From Medicago truncatula (Eukaryota > Streptophyta > Magnoliopsida > Fabales > Fabaceae), in contig NC_053042.1 of assembly GCF_003473485.1 (NCBI RefSeq), positions 53,407,762-53,471,761 of the forward strand: DNA of 64,000 nt, read 5' to 3'. Every line of letters starts with the position of its first letter. Within the stretch, counting starts at the first letter, position 1. Positions 8,768 through 21,392 of the stretch are shown one piece after another. A program made the translations under genes and the position numbers. Below the pieces are notes generated by a model that saw nothing but the letters and a program-made list of their open reading frames with translations, was not told where the DNA came from and searched no databases.

Positions 8768-11432
8768 ATGTTCTCACAACACCTCTTCTTGTTTTCATGC
8801 CTCCTTATAAAACAACTGCTACTATCATCATGTATCTGTCCATCTTCAATTACCTGTGGATTTCTCGGAGAAATTGAATTCCCTTTTACAAGCACACAAC
8901 ATCCAGATTGTGGCATGTTAGTAATACATGGTTGTGAAGACTATGAACCACAATCCAAAAAAACAATACAAAACAACAAAAGATGGTTCGATATTCTGAA
9001 AATCGAACCATTCACAATCACAATCAAAGACGACCAACTCCACGATCTTTTGCTACAAAAAAGCTGTGATATTCTAACATATGATTCAATGTTCATGGTC
9101 AACACACCTTTGGTTTCATCTCGTTTGGAATATTACGTAACTGTTTTCGGATGCAACAGCAACAACTCACTCGATCTTCAACAATACTATTCTGTTTCTA
9201 ATTCTAGCTCCATTTGTAGAGAAGATACTACTACTTTGTATGGTGTTTCGGATTCGGATATAAAGAGTAATAAAACTATTGTGGTTGTAACTGATTCTGT
9301 TTCCAATTCTAATCATCTTAAAGGTTGTTCAAATGTTGAGCTTCCAACGTATTCAAAGGTTGACCGTCTTGAACCTGCTGATCTTTTTAAGGTGTTAAGC
9401 GGTGAAATTTCCATCAAATTACAAGTTTCTCAGAATTGTTCTAGCTGCCATGATCTTTATGGTGGTCAATGTCTACTTGATAACAATGGCCAGTTTTATT
9501 GTAAACAAGGTAAGGTACCATCTCAAATTACTCAAATTATTATACTCTATTCTTGCCACAAATTCAATCCAGATTAATGTTGTTGGGAATTTTTGTTTCG
9601 TTTCATTTCTGTTGTTGACTTTTATCAACAAAAAAAACCTGGTTGACTTGTATTTTTTATTTAAAGATGATAAATAAGTAGAAAATGAAAATTTTGAATT
9701 TATTAAGGCCTCCCATTCGACCAACTACCACTTTACAACGTTTACGCAATGTTCTTTGAGATTAAAAGTCTTAACATTTTTTATTTTTTTTTGACAAGAA
9801 AAGTCTAACATGTTAACACTGATTCTGAGTTGACATCTCTTCAGAAATTATGTTGTTATATTGCTGAATCTTTATTTTATTTTATTTGGCAGAGAAATCT
9901 AAAAAGACCCGTCTTAAAGTGACAGCAGGTATGTACTAAATTAAATCTAATTATAATGTTTTCAACTTTTTTCTTTGAGACTAAAAGTTGAAGTATAATA
10001 TAGTGTTTTTCAATAATTCCAAGTACAGAATTTGGCATTTGCAAGTTAACATTTTCTGGAATTTGTTAGTGTGTGTGTGTAAATATATTGAAATTTGATT
10101 TAATTAACTAGTAGTTCAATATCTCAATGTCTATTCTACTTGTTAATCGCCAATTGAATTTTATAACTTTGCTTCCTAGAAATAAGTGGTGTTATGAAGA
10201 TAGGTGTGAAAGGTCCACTTTTCAGAAATGCTAAATATACTGTGGTATAACAATTAATAACACTTCTTCTGCACTGGACCATTAATTTCCTGATATATTA
10301 TGCAGTTGCATCTTCTGTTGGAGTACTGGTAGCTCTGATTTTTTTGGCTTGGTTCTTGAGAAGACACTACTTCAACAATAAAAACCCACCATACCAAATA
10401 ATTGAGTTGTTTCTGAAAAACCATGGTCACCTTGCAGCTAAAAGATACACTTATGCAGAGATAAAGAAAGCAACCAATTCATTCAAATATAAGTTGGGTC
10501 AAGGAGGATATGGCAGTGTATATAAAGGAAAATTACAAGATGGAAGTCTCGTGGCAGTAAAAGTATTAAGCGAATCCGAAGGTAACGGTGAGGAATTCAT
10601 CAATGAAGTTGCTAGTATTAGTGTCACTTCTCATGTTAACATAGTTGGTTTGTTGGGATTCTATCTAGAAGGTTCTAAAAGAGCTTTGATATATGACTAC
10701 ATGCCTAATGGATCACTTGAGAAGTTCATATATGAAAACAAAGATCCATTGAAGCTCAATCTTCAATTGAGTTGCAAAACTGTCTACAATATTGCAATTG
10801 GCGTTGCTCGGGGATTAGAGTATCTGCACAAAGGTTGCAATACTAAAATTTTACATTTTGATATAAAACCTCATAATATATTGCTAGACGATGATTTTTG
10901 TCCTAAGGTTTCGGATTTTGGACTTGCAAAAGTATGTCCAAGAAAAGAAAGTATCATATCCTTATTAGGTGCTAGAGGTACTGCAGGATACATTGCTCCA
11001 GAAGTGTTCTCTAGAAATTTTGGTGGCGTCTCTCACAAATCTGATGTATATAGTTATGGAATGATGGTTTTAGAAATGGTTGGGGGAAAACAGAATAACA
11101 ATGTTGTTGAAGTTGAACTGTCGAGTGATATTTATTTTCCACAATGGATTTACAAGCGTCTTGAACTAAACCAAGAGCCAAGTTTGCGAAGCATTAAAAA
11201 TGAATTTGATAAAAATATTGTACAGAAGATGATTATAGTAAGCTTATGGTGCATCCAGACAGATCCATCACATAGGCCTGCAATGAGTAAAGTGGTAGAT
11301 ATGATGGAAGGTAGCTTGGAATCTTTGCAAATACCACCAAAACCTTGTCTCTTTACACCTCCTAGTTCTCCCTCAAGATCATCAGAGTATAACACTCACA
11401 CATCTCAGGATTTGTATTCTTCAAGTAAGTAA
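8768..11432 (+). CDS. LRK10L: LRK10L-type receptor-like kinase (WAK-type ectodomain), copy 2
   Basis: Tandem paralogue of the gene at 5516-8021. Exons: 8768-9509, 9893-9928 and 10306-11432 (phase 1 joints), giving about 634 aa. A short signal peptide is followed by CPSSITCGFLGEIEFPF, the Cys-rich ectodomain with several N-glycosylation sequons, and the CSSCHDLYGGQCLLD motif. A 12-codon basic exon (EKSKKTRLKVTA) precedes a TM helix at about 260-277. The kinase has GQGGYG (324-329), VAVK Lys345, ILHFDIKPHNILLD (non-RD), DFGLAK and GTAGYIAPEVFSRNFGGVSHKSD. Kinase domains of the two copies are clearly more alike than the ectodomains, the usual pattern when the ligand-binding part diverges. Its upstream region has a W-box cluster. 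Confidence 0.9.
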
Positions 11433-13381
11433 TTCAATAAGTTTCTGATGACAATGACAGTGTGTTGTGATCTTAGACAAACTATGTGGCCCAGGAAAAC
11501 TTTGGGATATGCTTTTTCTAACTACCACTTTATAGATTTTGATTTGTTGCGGTCACAAATTTCATGCATTCACGTAGTCGGAACATCAGTTAAAAGTTCA
11601 GAAACTAAGAAGATTTTGATTTTTAAACTCTAAATTACCGAGCTTGCAATCTGAATCATCCGATTGAGGGTCACAAAAGTACTAACTGCGTTGACTGCAT
11701 ATAATCTGTGACTGAAGCAAATTCTAATTCTTATCACTTCACCCCAAGATTATTTTGTTTGGTTACATTCACCCCAAGATTAATCACACGTATGTGAAAT
11801 TGCTGAACAGATAAAAAAAAAATTAATAAAAGATTCCCATCCATATGTATTCTATCACAAGACTGGTACAAACAAGTTACAAATAGGAATGGCAGGACAA
11901 TAATTGAGTCTAGACACAATAGACAAATGTAAAAAAAGTCACTATTCTACTCACATTATATATCTGTTAGTACTATTATTATCATTCCTATGTACATACT
12001 ACATGCCACTGTTAGTACTACATGCCACATTATATATCTGTTACATTACTATACCTTAATTATTCTCATCATGGACCACTGTTAATTTACAATTGCAGGC
12101 ACATTCCATACAACTGATTGTGAACCTCTAATCATACCGCCTTAGTAGAGCTAGCCACAATCCCCAGAAGAGAACAAAAAAATATTGTAGTCAAATGCAA
12201 GGCTTTAGCAGAAAAAAGTATAGTAGTCTCCAAAGCAATAGAATTGTACATTTCCTAAAAAGGAAAAGGAAAAAATGTGTTGTATCTCTCTTGAATTAGT
12301 CTATAAACCGGTCATTCACTTCATTGAACAATTTTAGTTTTATTTATTTTATGAATATGATATGATTTTATTTGTTGAGCTTTATACATAAACACACTGA
12401 AAATTTAACATTTTAAAAGTCCTCAAAAGAAACCAAGCAAATATGTCCAAATAAGAAAAACTAGGAAAAATCATAAAAGTTAGAAAGACTTCTTACTTCA
12501 ACTAACTAAAGACACATTTGATTAAATAACGAACGGATTCACTCCACGTAACTCAATTGAGGTCAATTGGATGAAATTTTTTAAGGAAAATGAATAGTAG
12601 TGCTCAAAATTCTATTTATATATGTTTTTCTTATTTTTGTTGAATCCATATTGTCACTATGCACTTCTCAAGGGTTGAACGTGACTCCATGTCCGATATG
12701 TGCCGATGTCTAACGCTTGTAGGACACTCGGATGAACATGTCTGAATTTTATGATCCAGACAGATCAAATGGTTTGAAAAATATTCGAGGCTTAGCGATA
12801 AATCATCATTACTTATGAATTATCCTTCAAATTTTGATCAAATTTTTATGAGTCGATCATAAACTACATATAATCTTCTTAGTCTTATTTTAGTCAAATA
12901 ATCTTGCGTTTTGAAATTTATCATTTTTTATGGAATAAGTTAAACTAGCTGAATGAAATCCACATCAAGAATAATTGAATCTAAGACATTGAGAGAAACA
13001 CACTTCAAATCTCAAGTCAACATCACCCAACCAATTTAAATAAGTTTCAAATTTCATAAATAAGTGAGGATTGATATTCAAAGACCAACTTATATGTAAA
13101 TAATGTAATATGAGGAATGACAGCAACGCTCATTCTTCAACACTCTCTATAACACTCACTCTTTTATTAGATTAAACTAATATATGTCACACTACTTTGT
13201 GTGGGTTCAATTTTCAAAGTGTAGACCCACAATGATTTAAACCAATTGAATTATATCGCTTACTAAAGTTTTTCGGAGTCTAACAATACCTAAAACTAAT
13301 TAGGAGAATGTTAATGAGTGTCCTTAGAACATTGATCAAAGTGTTAAAATTAATAGTGTGTGGTTATTACTAAAACAAAAA
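11433..13381. other. Intergenic, no gene seen
   Basis: 3' flank of the second receptor kinase, then AT-rich sequence. A short direct repeat, TTCACCCCAAGATTA, occurs at about 11739 and 11769. A GTCCGATATGTGCCGATGTC stretch near 12690 resembles a dispersed repeat, and a related one lies near 62270. No exon-like frame was found. Confidence 0.5.
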
Positions 13382-13556
13382 GGGTTTTGCTAATAAGTGC
13401 TTAAGGACAATGGTTAAGGAATCCAAAAGTAGAAGTTTTGTCTTGAAGATGTAAGATGTTACATTTGACCAAATAATAATTATACTACTTTTTATTAAAA
13501 ACTTACTTGTTTTAGTTGTTTAACCAATGTCCTTGATGCATTAGTTAGCATTCTCT
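13382..13556. mobile_element. Mutator-type MITE, family A copy 1
   Basis: 175 bp beginning GGGTTTTGCTAATAAGTGC and ending GTTAGCATTCTCT, so the ends are inverted copies (…TGCTAA… / …TTAGCA…). It is flanked by a perfect 9-bp direct repeat AAACAAAAA (13373-13381 and 13557-13565), the duplication length typical of Mutator-like elements, although the repeat is low in complexity. Two other copies of the family are at 26028-26169 and 46178-46384. Confidence 0.75.
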
Positions 13557-13618
13557 AAACAAAAATAAAAATTTATATTTTCAATATAAAGTTTCTGCTC
13601 ATAGTTTCTTTAACCAAT

Positions 13619-13697
13619 GTTTTCATGAATTTAGATCAGTTGGTATAAACAATACATAATATACGTAAGGTTTGAGGTTCGAACTCAACTACAAAAA
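13619..13697 (+). mobile_element. Very short tRNA-derived SINE with 12-bp target-site duplication
   Basis: 79 bp with a tRNA-like box A (TTAGATCAGTTGGTA, 13631-13645) and box B (GGTTCGAACTC, about 13676-13686), ending in a short A-rich tail. It is flanked by perfect repeats TCTTTAACCAAT (13607-13618 and 13698-13709). It is little more than the pol III promoter head and tail of a SINE. The flanks themselves resemble an end of the family A MITE, so it seems inserted into older repeat DNA. It does not fold into a full tRNA by eye. Confidence 0.75.
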
Positions 13698-14052
13698 TCT
13701 TTAACCAATACCTTGAGGTACCGGTTACCAAGACCCAGCTAATAAAAGTCTAATACAAGCAATGGTGGCCTAACCAAAAATGAGAGCCAAAGGTAAGGAT
13801 AAAATAGTCTTTGACCTCAACATCGCATTAAAAAGTTACCATAAGTAATCATTTAAGCTGCCGCAACGTGTCATCTCAGTACAACAGTTTTCCGTTAAAC
13901 CTCTACGTTTTTTAACCTACCCATCTTCATTACCCTTTAAGCCCTTTCATTTTCACATTAATTACAAACTTAACACGCTTCTCTCTACACATTTCACAAC
14001 AACGCTCTCACAACGTTATTATTCACTCTCACTTCTTCCTCTCTCTGCAACA

Positions 14053-16890
14053 ATGGCTCCAACACTCTCACCCCTCATTCTTCTTCTTCTTCTTCTGCTT
14101 TCCCATTTTGTCCTCATTGTTCAATCTTCTGTAAACCCAGATTACGAACCTCTTCTGACCTTCAAAACCGGTTCAGACCCATCCAACAAGCTCACAACAT
14201 GGAAAACCAACACCGACCCATGCACTTGGACCGGCGTTTCATGTGTCAAAAACCGAGTCACTCGACTCATTCTCGAAAATCTCAACCTCCAAGGCGGCAC
14301 CATCGAACCCTTAACCTCACTAACTCAGCTCCGAGTTTTGAGTCTCAAAGGAAACCGCTTTTCCGGTTCACTTCCAAACCTCTCCAACTTCACTTCCCTC
14401 AAGCTTCTCTTCTTATCTCACAACCATTTCTCCGGCGACTTTCCGTCAACGGTCACGTCACTTTTCCGTCTCTACCGTCTTGATCTATCCTACAACAATT
14501 TTTCCGGCGAGATTCCGACGATGGTGAACCGTTTGACCCATCTTCTCACACTCCGTCTCGACGAGAATAAATTCTCCGGCGTCATTCCTGAACTTAACCT
14601 TCCTGGTTTACAAGACTTCAACGTCTCCGGTAACCGTTTCTCCGGTGAGATACCGAAAACGTTGTCTGGTTTCTCCGGTTCGTCTTTCGGGCAAAACCCA
14701 TTTCTATGTGGAGCTCCGTTGGAGAAATGTGGAGATGAACCGAATAAACCTGGATCCGATGGTGCAATTGCTTCACCATTGGTACCAGCAACTGTTGTGT
14801 CATCATCACCAAGCACAATGCCAACAAGAAACACAAAAACCCATGAAAAACGAGGTTCGAAAATGAGTCCTATTGTTTTAGTAGCAATTATAGTAGGTGA
14901 TGTTCTTGTTCTTGGAATAGTGTGTTTACTTCTATATTGCTATTTTTGGAAAAACTATTGTTCAAAATCAAAGGAGAAAAAAGGTTTGAAGCTATTTGAG
15001 AGTGAAAAGATAGTGTATTCATCAAGTCCATACCCTACACAAGGAGGAGGAGGAGGAGGGTTTGAGAGGGGTAGAATGGTATTTTTTGAAGGTGAGAAAA
15101 GGTTTGAACTTGAGGATTTGTTACGTGCTTCAGCTGAAATGTTAGGGAAAGGTGGATTTGGAACTGCTTATAAAGCTGTTCTTGATGATGGAAATGTTGT
15201 TGCTGTGAAGAGATTGAAAGATGCACAGATTGCAGGGAAGAGGGAATTTGAACAGCATATGGAAATTCTTGGAAGGATTAGGCACCCTAATGTTGTTAGT
15301 TTAAGGGCTTATTATTTTGCTAGAGATGAGAAGCTTTTGGTTTATGATTACATGCCTAATGCTACTTTGTTCTGGCTCCTTCATGGTAATGTCTTTTCTC
15401 TTTGCTTAGAAATTAGGTTATGGAAAGTCAATTTTGCTTAGTGGGTTATCTACTTTGAAATTCAAATTTATTTATTTTCATACAATTTTCTTGCACCAAC
15501 CTAGCTGCCATAACATGTTCTTATCAGCATTGAGCAGGATAGGAAATACCCACCATCAGTTCTTCTGTTTATTACCTGTGAATTAATGCAACATATTTTG
15601 GGCTTTCTTTTTCAAATTTTGATGCTGACTAATCAACCATAACTATGAGCATCTTTGAATTTTAAATTTCTAGAATTGATTTTAATCTATTTATGTGTTT
15701 TTCACTATATAGATCTTGTACGCCAAAATTGTACATTTTTAGTTTCAATAATTCAATCATTTTAGACCCATCATCTTAATTTTAATTATATTCCGAATCA
15801 ATTATTTACATTGCAAAAACAAACGCAAAATAGTATTGATTTCCCTTTCTCAAGTTCCAACTCTTTAACTTTTGAATGCACTTTTTCCAGCAATTGCAGA
15901 CAAAGGAGCTGTTAAAATTGACACTGCACTGCACAATCATAATTCATACTAACCGCCTAGGAATTGCGAGACTATTGTCTTGCCCTTGGACCCCATTTTC
16001 ATTATTAAAAAAAGTAGCCCTAGTACTTAACTTTATCTTCTTTTTTTCTGAACACTCTTTGTCTTGTTTTTGCTTTTCATCTTTTTACCAGTTGAATATG
16101 ACCAAAAAGTACAAACCAGACCCCTCAATTCCAAAACTTTGGAATCTCTCGTTGGATGTCAAATGTGTAATTTAGACAAAACCTAATGGGTTAAAATGGT
16201 GTCATTGTTACAGGAAACAGGGGACCTGGAAGAACCCCACTGGATTGGACCACAAGGCTCAAGATAGCTGCTGGAGCTGCACAAGGCGTAGCATTCATTC
16301 ATAACTCATGCAAGTCCCTTAAACTCACTCACGGTAATATCAAATCCACCAACATACTACTTGACAAGCAAGGAGATGCACGTGTATCGGATTTTGGGCT
16401 TTCAGTTTTCAACGGTTCAAGCCCATCAGGAGCTGGTAGCAGATCAAATGGCTACCGTGCTCCTGAGGTATTGGACGGTCGAAAACAATCCCAAAAATCT
16501 GATGTCTACTCTTTTGGTGTTCTGTTGCTAGAGATGCTTACAGGGAAGTGTCCCTCTGCTGTGGAAAGTGGCGGAAGTGGTTATAATGGTGGGGTGATTG
16601 ATCTTCCTAGGTGGGTGCAATCAGTTGTTAGAGAGGAATGGACTGCTGAGGTTTTTGATTTGGAATTGATGAGGTATAAGGATATTGAAGAGGAAATGGT
16701 GGGGTTGCTTCAGATTGCTATGTCTTGTACTGCTGCTTCACCTGATCAACGGCCAAGAATGTCCCATGTTGTTAAGATGATCGAGGAATTGCGTGGCGTC
16801 GAGGTGTCACCCTGTCATGACACGATGGATTCTGTCTCTGACTCACCTTCTTTGTCTGAAGATGCTTGTGCCGGTGCTACTAGTCAATAG
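14053..16890 (+). CDS. LRR-III receptor-like kinase, probable pseudokinase (At1g68400-like)
   Basis: Two exons, 14053-15385 and 16214-16890 (intron 828 bp, phase 1), 669 aa. A signal peptide (1-25) is followed by an LRRNT (WTGVSC) and about five LRRs (residues 70-210) with LxxLxLxxNxFSG repeats. A Ser/Thr/Pro-rich stretch leads to a TM helix at about 273-296 and a six-Gly run. The kinase has GKGGFG from 365, VAVK Lys386 and DFG 504-506. The catalytic loop is HGN (484-486) instead of HRD, so the catalytic Asp is missing. Many LRR-III kinases share this and are thought to signal by scaffolding. The C-terminal half closely resembles my memory of Arabidopsis At1g68400, including [20 protein letters not shown]. 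It converges with the gene at 17467-19316. Its biological role is not known to me. Confidence 0.92.
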
Positions 16891-17466
16891 ACTTTGGGAG
16901 GGGTTTTAGCTTTGTTTAGAGAGAATAGATTCTGGATATGGTGGTGATATTGTAAATCACATTATTGGGGGTTTTATTTCTCAATTTTTGGTCCTTTTTT
17001 TCTTTTCACGAATTTGTTTGATGATCTTTGTCCCATTTTTACCTATAATATGCCTAGTTAAATTTTCATTCAAGGTTTTTCGCTAATAGGGAAATGGTTA
17101 GATTGATCGAGTTGATATGATTCAGCTCATATATTATGAGAATCTGGACTTCAACCCCGCAAAGCTTTTACCCTAGTGAATTCCAAAGATCCAACTCATG
17201 GAAACTTTATAAATAAATTGAAAGAGTAATGGTGAAGATTTTATTTAGATTATTTAAGAAGGGTGTAGTTGAAAATTAATGGGGAACTTTGATGATTTTG
17301 GATTGTTGAATTTTTGTTAATGAGAGTTAAGATCCCAAATCCTAATAGAAAAACACATTAGCAGATATCCATGAAGGGAATTGACTATATTTTCATAAAA
17401 TGAGTCTCTGTGTATGTCTAAACTGTATAATGAAAAACTTACAAGATGAAAAAAAAAAGAAATGAA
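16891..17466. other. Shared 3' region of two convergent genes
   Basis: 576 bp between the stop codons of the LRR kinase (plus strand) and the glycosyltransferase (minus strand). It should contain both 3' UTRs. AATAAA-like polyadenylation signals are plentiful in this AT-rich stretch, so none can be singled out. No further gene is seen. Confidence 0.7.
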
Positions 17467-19316
17467 TTAAATATTTTGTTTGAATGATAGTAACTTATGT
17501 TTATTAGGCCTGTCGTAGTGTTCAAACTGCATAACCTTAGGTGCAATCTTCAAGAGCTTTGACAAAGTACTAGGCAAGAACTTCCTAGCAAACAGAAAAC
17601 ATGCATTGGTGCTCTCTCCATTATTATACTTGCATTTCTTGCTCCTTAATCTCTCCAAAAACTTAACATTAACATCAGATCTCAAAAAATGAGCTGGATG
17701 TGGACCACCCCTTGACCAGTCAACCCAAGTCAAACTCCTATTTGAATTTCCTTCCCCAAACTTTATGCTAACCAAAGTTGGCAAGTAATGTTCATCAGCA
17801 TAACATGAACCTTTGCAATACTCTTGAAAAACTGGGAAGTATATTCTATCAGATACAACTCCTAGAGCAAGTTCTCTGTCTATTTCAAACCATTGGGACC
17901 CTTTTCTCCACTCGTTGAGGGAAACCTCGGGTAACATTTGGATGTTATAACGACCACGACCGACCGAGCTAGGATCATCATAAGACATGACATAGTTTTG
18001 AGTAGAGTTTATTAAGTAAGAATATATCGTTGAGAAGTTGAAGAGTGGTATGCAGGATTCTGATATGAGAACAAATCGTTGGTTTGAGATATCGAGAAGT
18101 GCATTCGATAGCAGGCGACGCTCAGCTTCAATCATGTTCACATTGCCCCATTCAACTTCCTGCATTATAGAAGGGTTAGTTATCAATCACCGTTTATTTC
18201 TATGTTTTAATAAATTACTGGATTTAGAATTCTATAGCCTACATATAAACAAGTATGCAGAAAATGTGACATCAGATTCAAAACTACCACTTTAAGTCCC
18301 TTTTTGACTGGACAATTTTGTTATTGAAATTAATTCTTACACTTTAACTAATATATATTGACACTGTAATTTTATTTATTTTTACATAATTATCGAGACA
18401 GATTTTACCAGTATCATTTTCTGAAAAGTTTACACTATCATTTCATATATTTTAATTTTATTTATTACCATATTATCATTCTAGCCGTCTTTTTCTCTTA
18501 AATACTATAATTCTTTGTTTTCTTCTAACAACTGTCATTCTTAGCCTTGCTAGATAATATTAAGCATTTTATGTCTCTGTTTTGTGTTCTGTTTTCCTTT
18601 CCCCTTTTTCTCTTAACATGGCTTTTCTTTATTAATTTTTTCTATTAAGCAATTTGCAGAGCTTCAAATATCAGAATTCACAGAGCTAAATATCTTTTAT
18701 GATTCAATTGAATTATTATCAAAGCAATAATAATTGAAATGTAATATGAAACTGAAGAAAAAAACTAACTAACCTTACTAGGAATTCTTCTACCGTGAAA
18801 AACAGGGCTCTCAGGGTGTGATCCATTATAAGAAGGATTAGAATGCACATAAATTGAGTAATACACTTCATGTCCTTTGAAAAATTGTTCCCACAAAGGT
18901 GCCAAAAACACAGCACCCCTTGTCAAAAACATGAATGCAACTTTTGGAACTCGTTCAAATGGATATTCAGCTATTTTTGCTGTCATAGAAGCTCTCCACA
19001 ACAATTCTTCATCATCCATATCATGCATAATTGGAGGAGGCTTAAGAAAATCCTTCAATCCTACTCGTTCTTGTTTCACCGCAATCGGCGGTGACAAATG
19101 TTGTGTTCTTGGTAAGGAAGACAGTGATAACTGAGTAAATTGTAGACTAAATGTGCATTCTTTAAGATAGAAACTTATGATTATTCCAAGTGTTAAACCA
19201 AATACCAAAACTAGGAGATAGGTGAGAAAATTTATGAAGTGGAGTTGAATTTTGAAAATCTTTGAAATAGGGATTGATTGGTATTGATTATTTGATCCCT
19301 TCATTTTTTCTGTCAT
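17467..19316 (-). CDS. GT14 Core-2/I-branching-type glycosyltransferase (BC10-like)
   Basis: Two exons on the minus strand, 19316-18774 and 18159-17467, joined in phase 0 (…RIPSK|EVEWGN…), giving 411 aa. A type II Golgi protein is predicted: short cytosolic N-terminus, signal-anchor helix at about residues 28-51, then a lumenal domain. Family motifs are [88 protein letters not shown] and [16 protein letters not shown]. Plant members belong to the DUF266/GT14 group; some act on arabinogalactan proteins or cell-wall sugars, but the acceptor of this one is not known. Arabidopsis At1g68380/At1g68390 belong to this family and sit beside At1g68400, matching the local order here. Confidence 0.9.
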
Positions 19317-20868
19317 AATAAAGAATTCTATAACTTGTAACTAGAAATAGTCACAAGGAAAAAGGAAAGATCAGCAACAAGCTTATCTTGTAACTAAAAT
19401 AGGTTTTATGGTCATGAACCATAAGAAACAAGATCAAATTAATAATTAAAGTATTCACCAAAAGCAATGATATCTAAATTATGGTGAACACTACAAGGAG
19501 AGAAAACTCTTAAATATTGTAGAGAAAAGAGAGATAGATAGGGAAGGAAAAGTTGATGATAGAAAAACTATATACTAATACTAAGAAGGAGGTTTTTTGT
19601 TTATTTGTGTGTCTTCTTCCTCCTCGATGGCCACTACTTTGTAATTGAACTTTGTTTTATGCTCCTACAAATAATAACAACAACTTTGTTGTTAAAAATC
19701 TAAAACTTGCCAACTGTTATAGCTTGTTTTATAATTGGAATATTGTAGATGATTTTATTAGTAACATTTCGTTACAAGGAAGGAACTTATATATAGATCT
19801 AACTGGTAGTACGTTGAAAAAAACTATGGTTTCAGTTTTTGTTGTTACTATTAATAATATTAATTATTAGTAATTTGTTACTTATGTGGTGCCATATGTT
19901 GATGGTAACATTAAACGACATAAGGTGGAATGTTTCACATTGACAAATGTATGCAAATTTGTGTAGCAGCCGACTAAAATAATTTTCCACACGGTCGTTA
20001 ATTACGTGTTTGGTCACCCAGGTTTCAACTATTGTGTTCATTTTCTGTGGATAATTCAGAAGGAAAGGATATGATTGGTCAAAGTGTCCATGAATATGGA
20101 TCCAATAGAAGGAAGGAAGCTACCATGAAGATTGAAGATGGAAGCATATTAAAGACTTTTCAGCCAACTTGACTTTCCTACAATCCAAACTAACGTGTTG
20201 GAAGGAAAAATGAAGGGGAAAAATAGGACTCTTCCTCAATTCTTGATTATAAGCAAAAATATATATATTTATGCTAATTAAATTGATTTTTTTTAGTGTA
20301 ATTAAAAAAAATTATATGTTTTAATCACCTTCATATGAATATTGAGTAAAGAAGGTCCATTTTAGTTTTCGAGAAAAACTGCAAAAATCTAGTTTGATCC
20401 TTGATAAAAATGATAGCATTTTTTGTTTATGACGAAAATAACTCGAAACAACTTAGGACCTATTGGATTGACTTATTTTTTAGCTTATAAAAAATTGTTT
20501 ATGCAAGTATGTAAGCTTCTATATTAATTCATAAGTTCTCACTAACGAAAATTGTATTTTCATAAATTTTTTTTAACAAACTATTTTGACAAACTTATGA
20601 ATAATTCATAAAAACTTTTTTTATTTTCATATGTTGTTTTGCATAAACTCAAAAATAAACAAATCCAAAAATTGGCCCTTAGTCTATGTTTGAACCACCA
20701 TCATCAAAAAATTATTTGAGTTAAGATTCATCTATGTGAAAATCATTGTCACAAAAGAGTCAATTATATCCGTAACAATAAGTAAGAATAATTCAAAAGG
20801 GGACAATTAGTCCATGCCATGCCGATATATATAACTAAAATAATCTAATATATTAAAATACAAGTAAC
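19317..20868. other. 5' flank of the glycosyltransferase gene and AT-rich spacer
   Basis: Upstream region of the minus-strand gene ending at 19316. A purine-rich stretch (GAGAAAAGAGAGATAGATAG, about 19520) probably lies in its promoter or 5' UTR. Beyond about 19,650 the sequence is AT-rich with no recognisable gene. Confidence 0.5.
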
Positions 20869-20917
20869 AAAGGTTTACGCCGTTCCTTCAAAAAAAAAAA
20901 AAAAGGTTTACGCCGTT
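20869..20917. repeat. Poly(A) insertion flanked by a 16-bp direct repeat
   Basis: AAAGGTTTACGCCGTT occurs at 20869-20884 and again, perfectly, at 20902-20917. Between the copies are only CCTTC and a run of A. A target-site duplication enclosing a poly(A) tail is what an extremely 5'-truncated retroposition event would leave. Confidence 0.7.
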
Positions 20918-21392
20918 GGTGCATAAAAAAATATCTCTTAAAAATTTGGCATAATTGCATAATGCTAAATAAACACCATCATTGTGAGATCAATAATTTG
21001 GATATCTAAAAAAGATAGGTGATTCTATTGGCGCTCTCTCTTCTATTTACTTGTGGGTCTTACTTTGTAAAAATATTTTCCTTAATTCAATTATTATATT
21101 ATTTTCATAATAAAAAATAAATTAAAAATTGGATGCAAATGTTCTTTTTAATCAATCAATGTTTTGAATTTTCAAACAAATGAATTTTTTTTTACTACAA
21201 CAACCAGTGTATCATCATTTTAATTTTTTTTTTTTTTGAATTATAATAAATTTTTCGAATTATTAATAATAAAACTTTTTTATAATTTATAATTGAATTG
21301 ACTTAACATTTACAAATTAAACAATTATGAATGAAAATATAAATTATTGTTACAATTAAATGATAAAGTTATTGTAGAAACCTATTTAATAA

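Noticed and set aside
13625..13690. Possible functional tRNA gene (box A and box B)
   Set aside because: Arms do not pair convincingly and target-site duplications show it to be a retroposed SINE.
14490..14866. Long frames in other phases and on the minus strand over the LRR kinase exon
   Set aside because: They are shadows of the GC-richer LRR coding sequence, which has clear LRR and kinase motifs in one frame.
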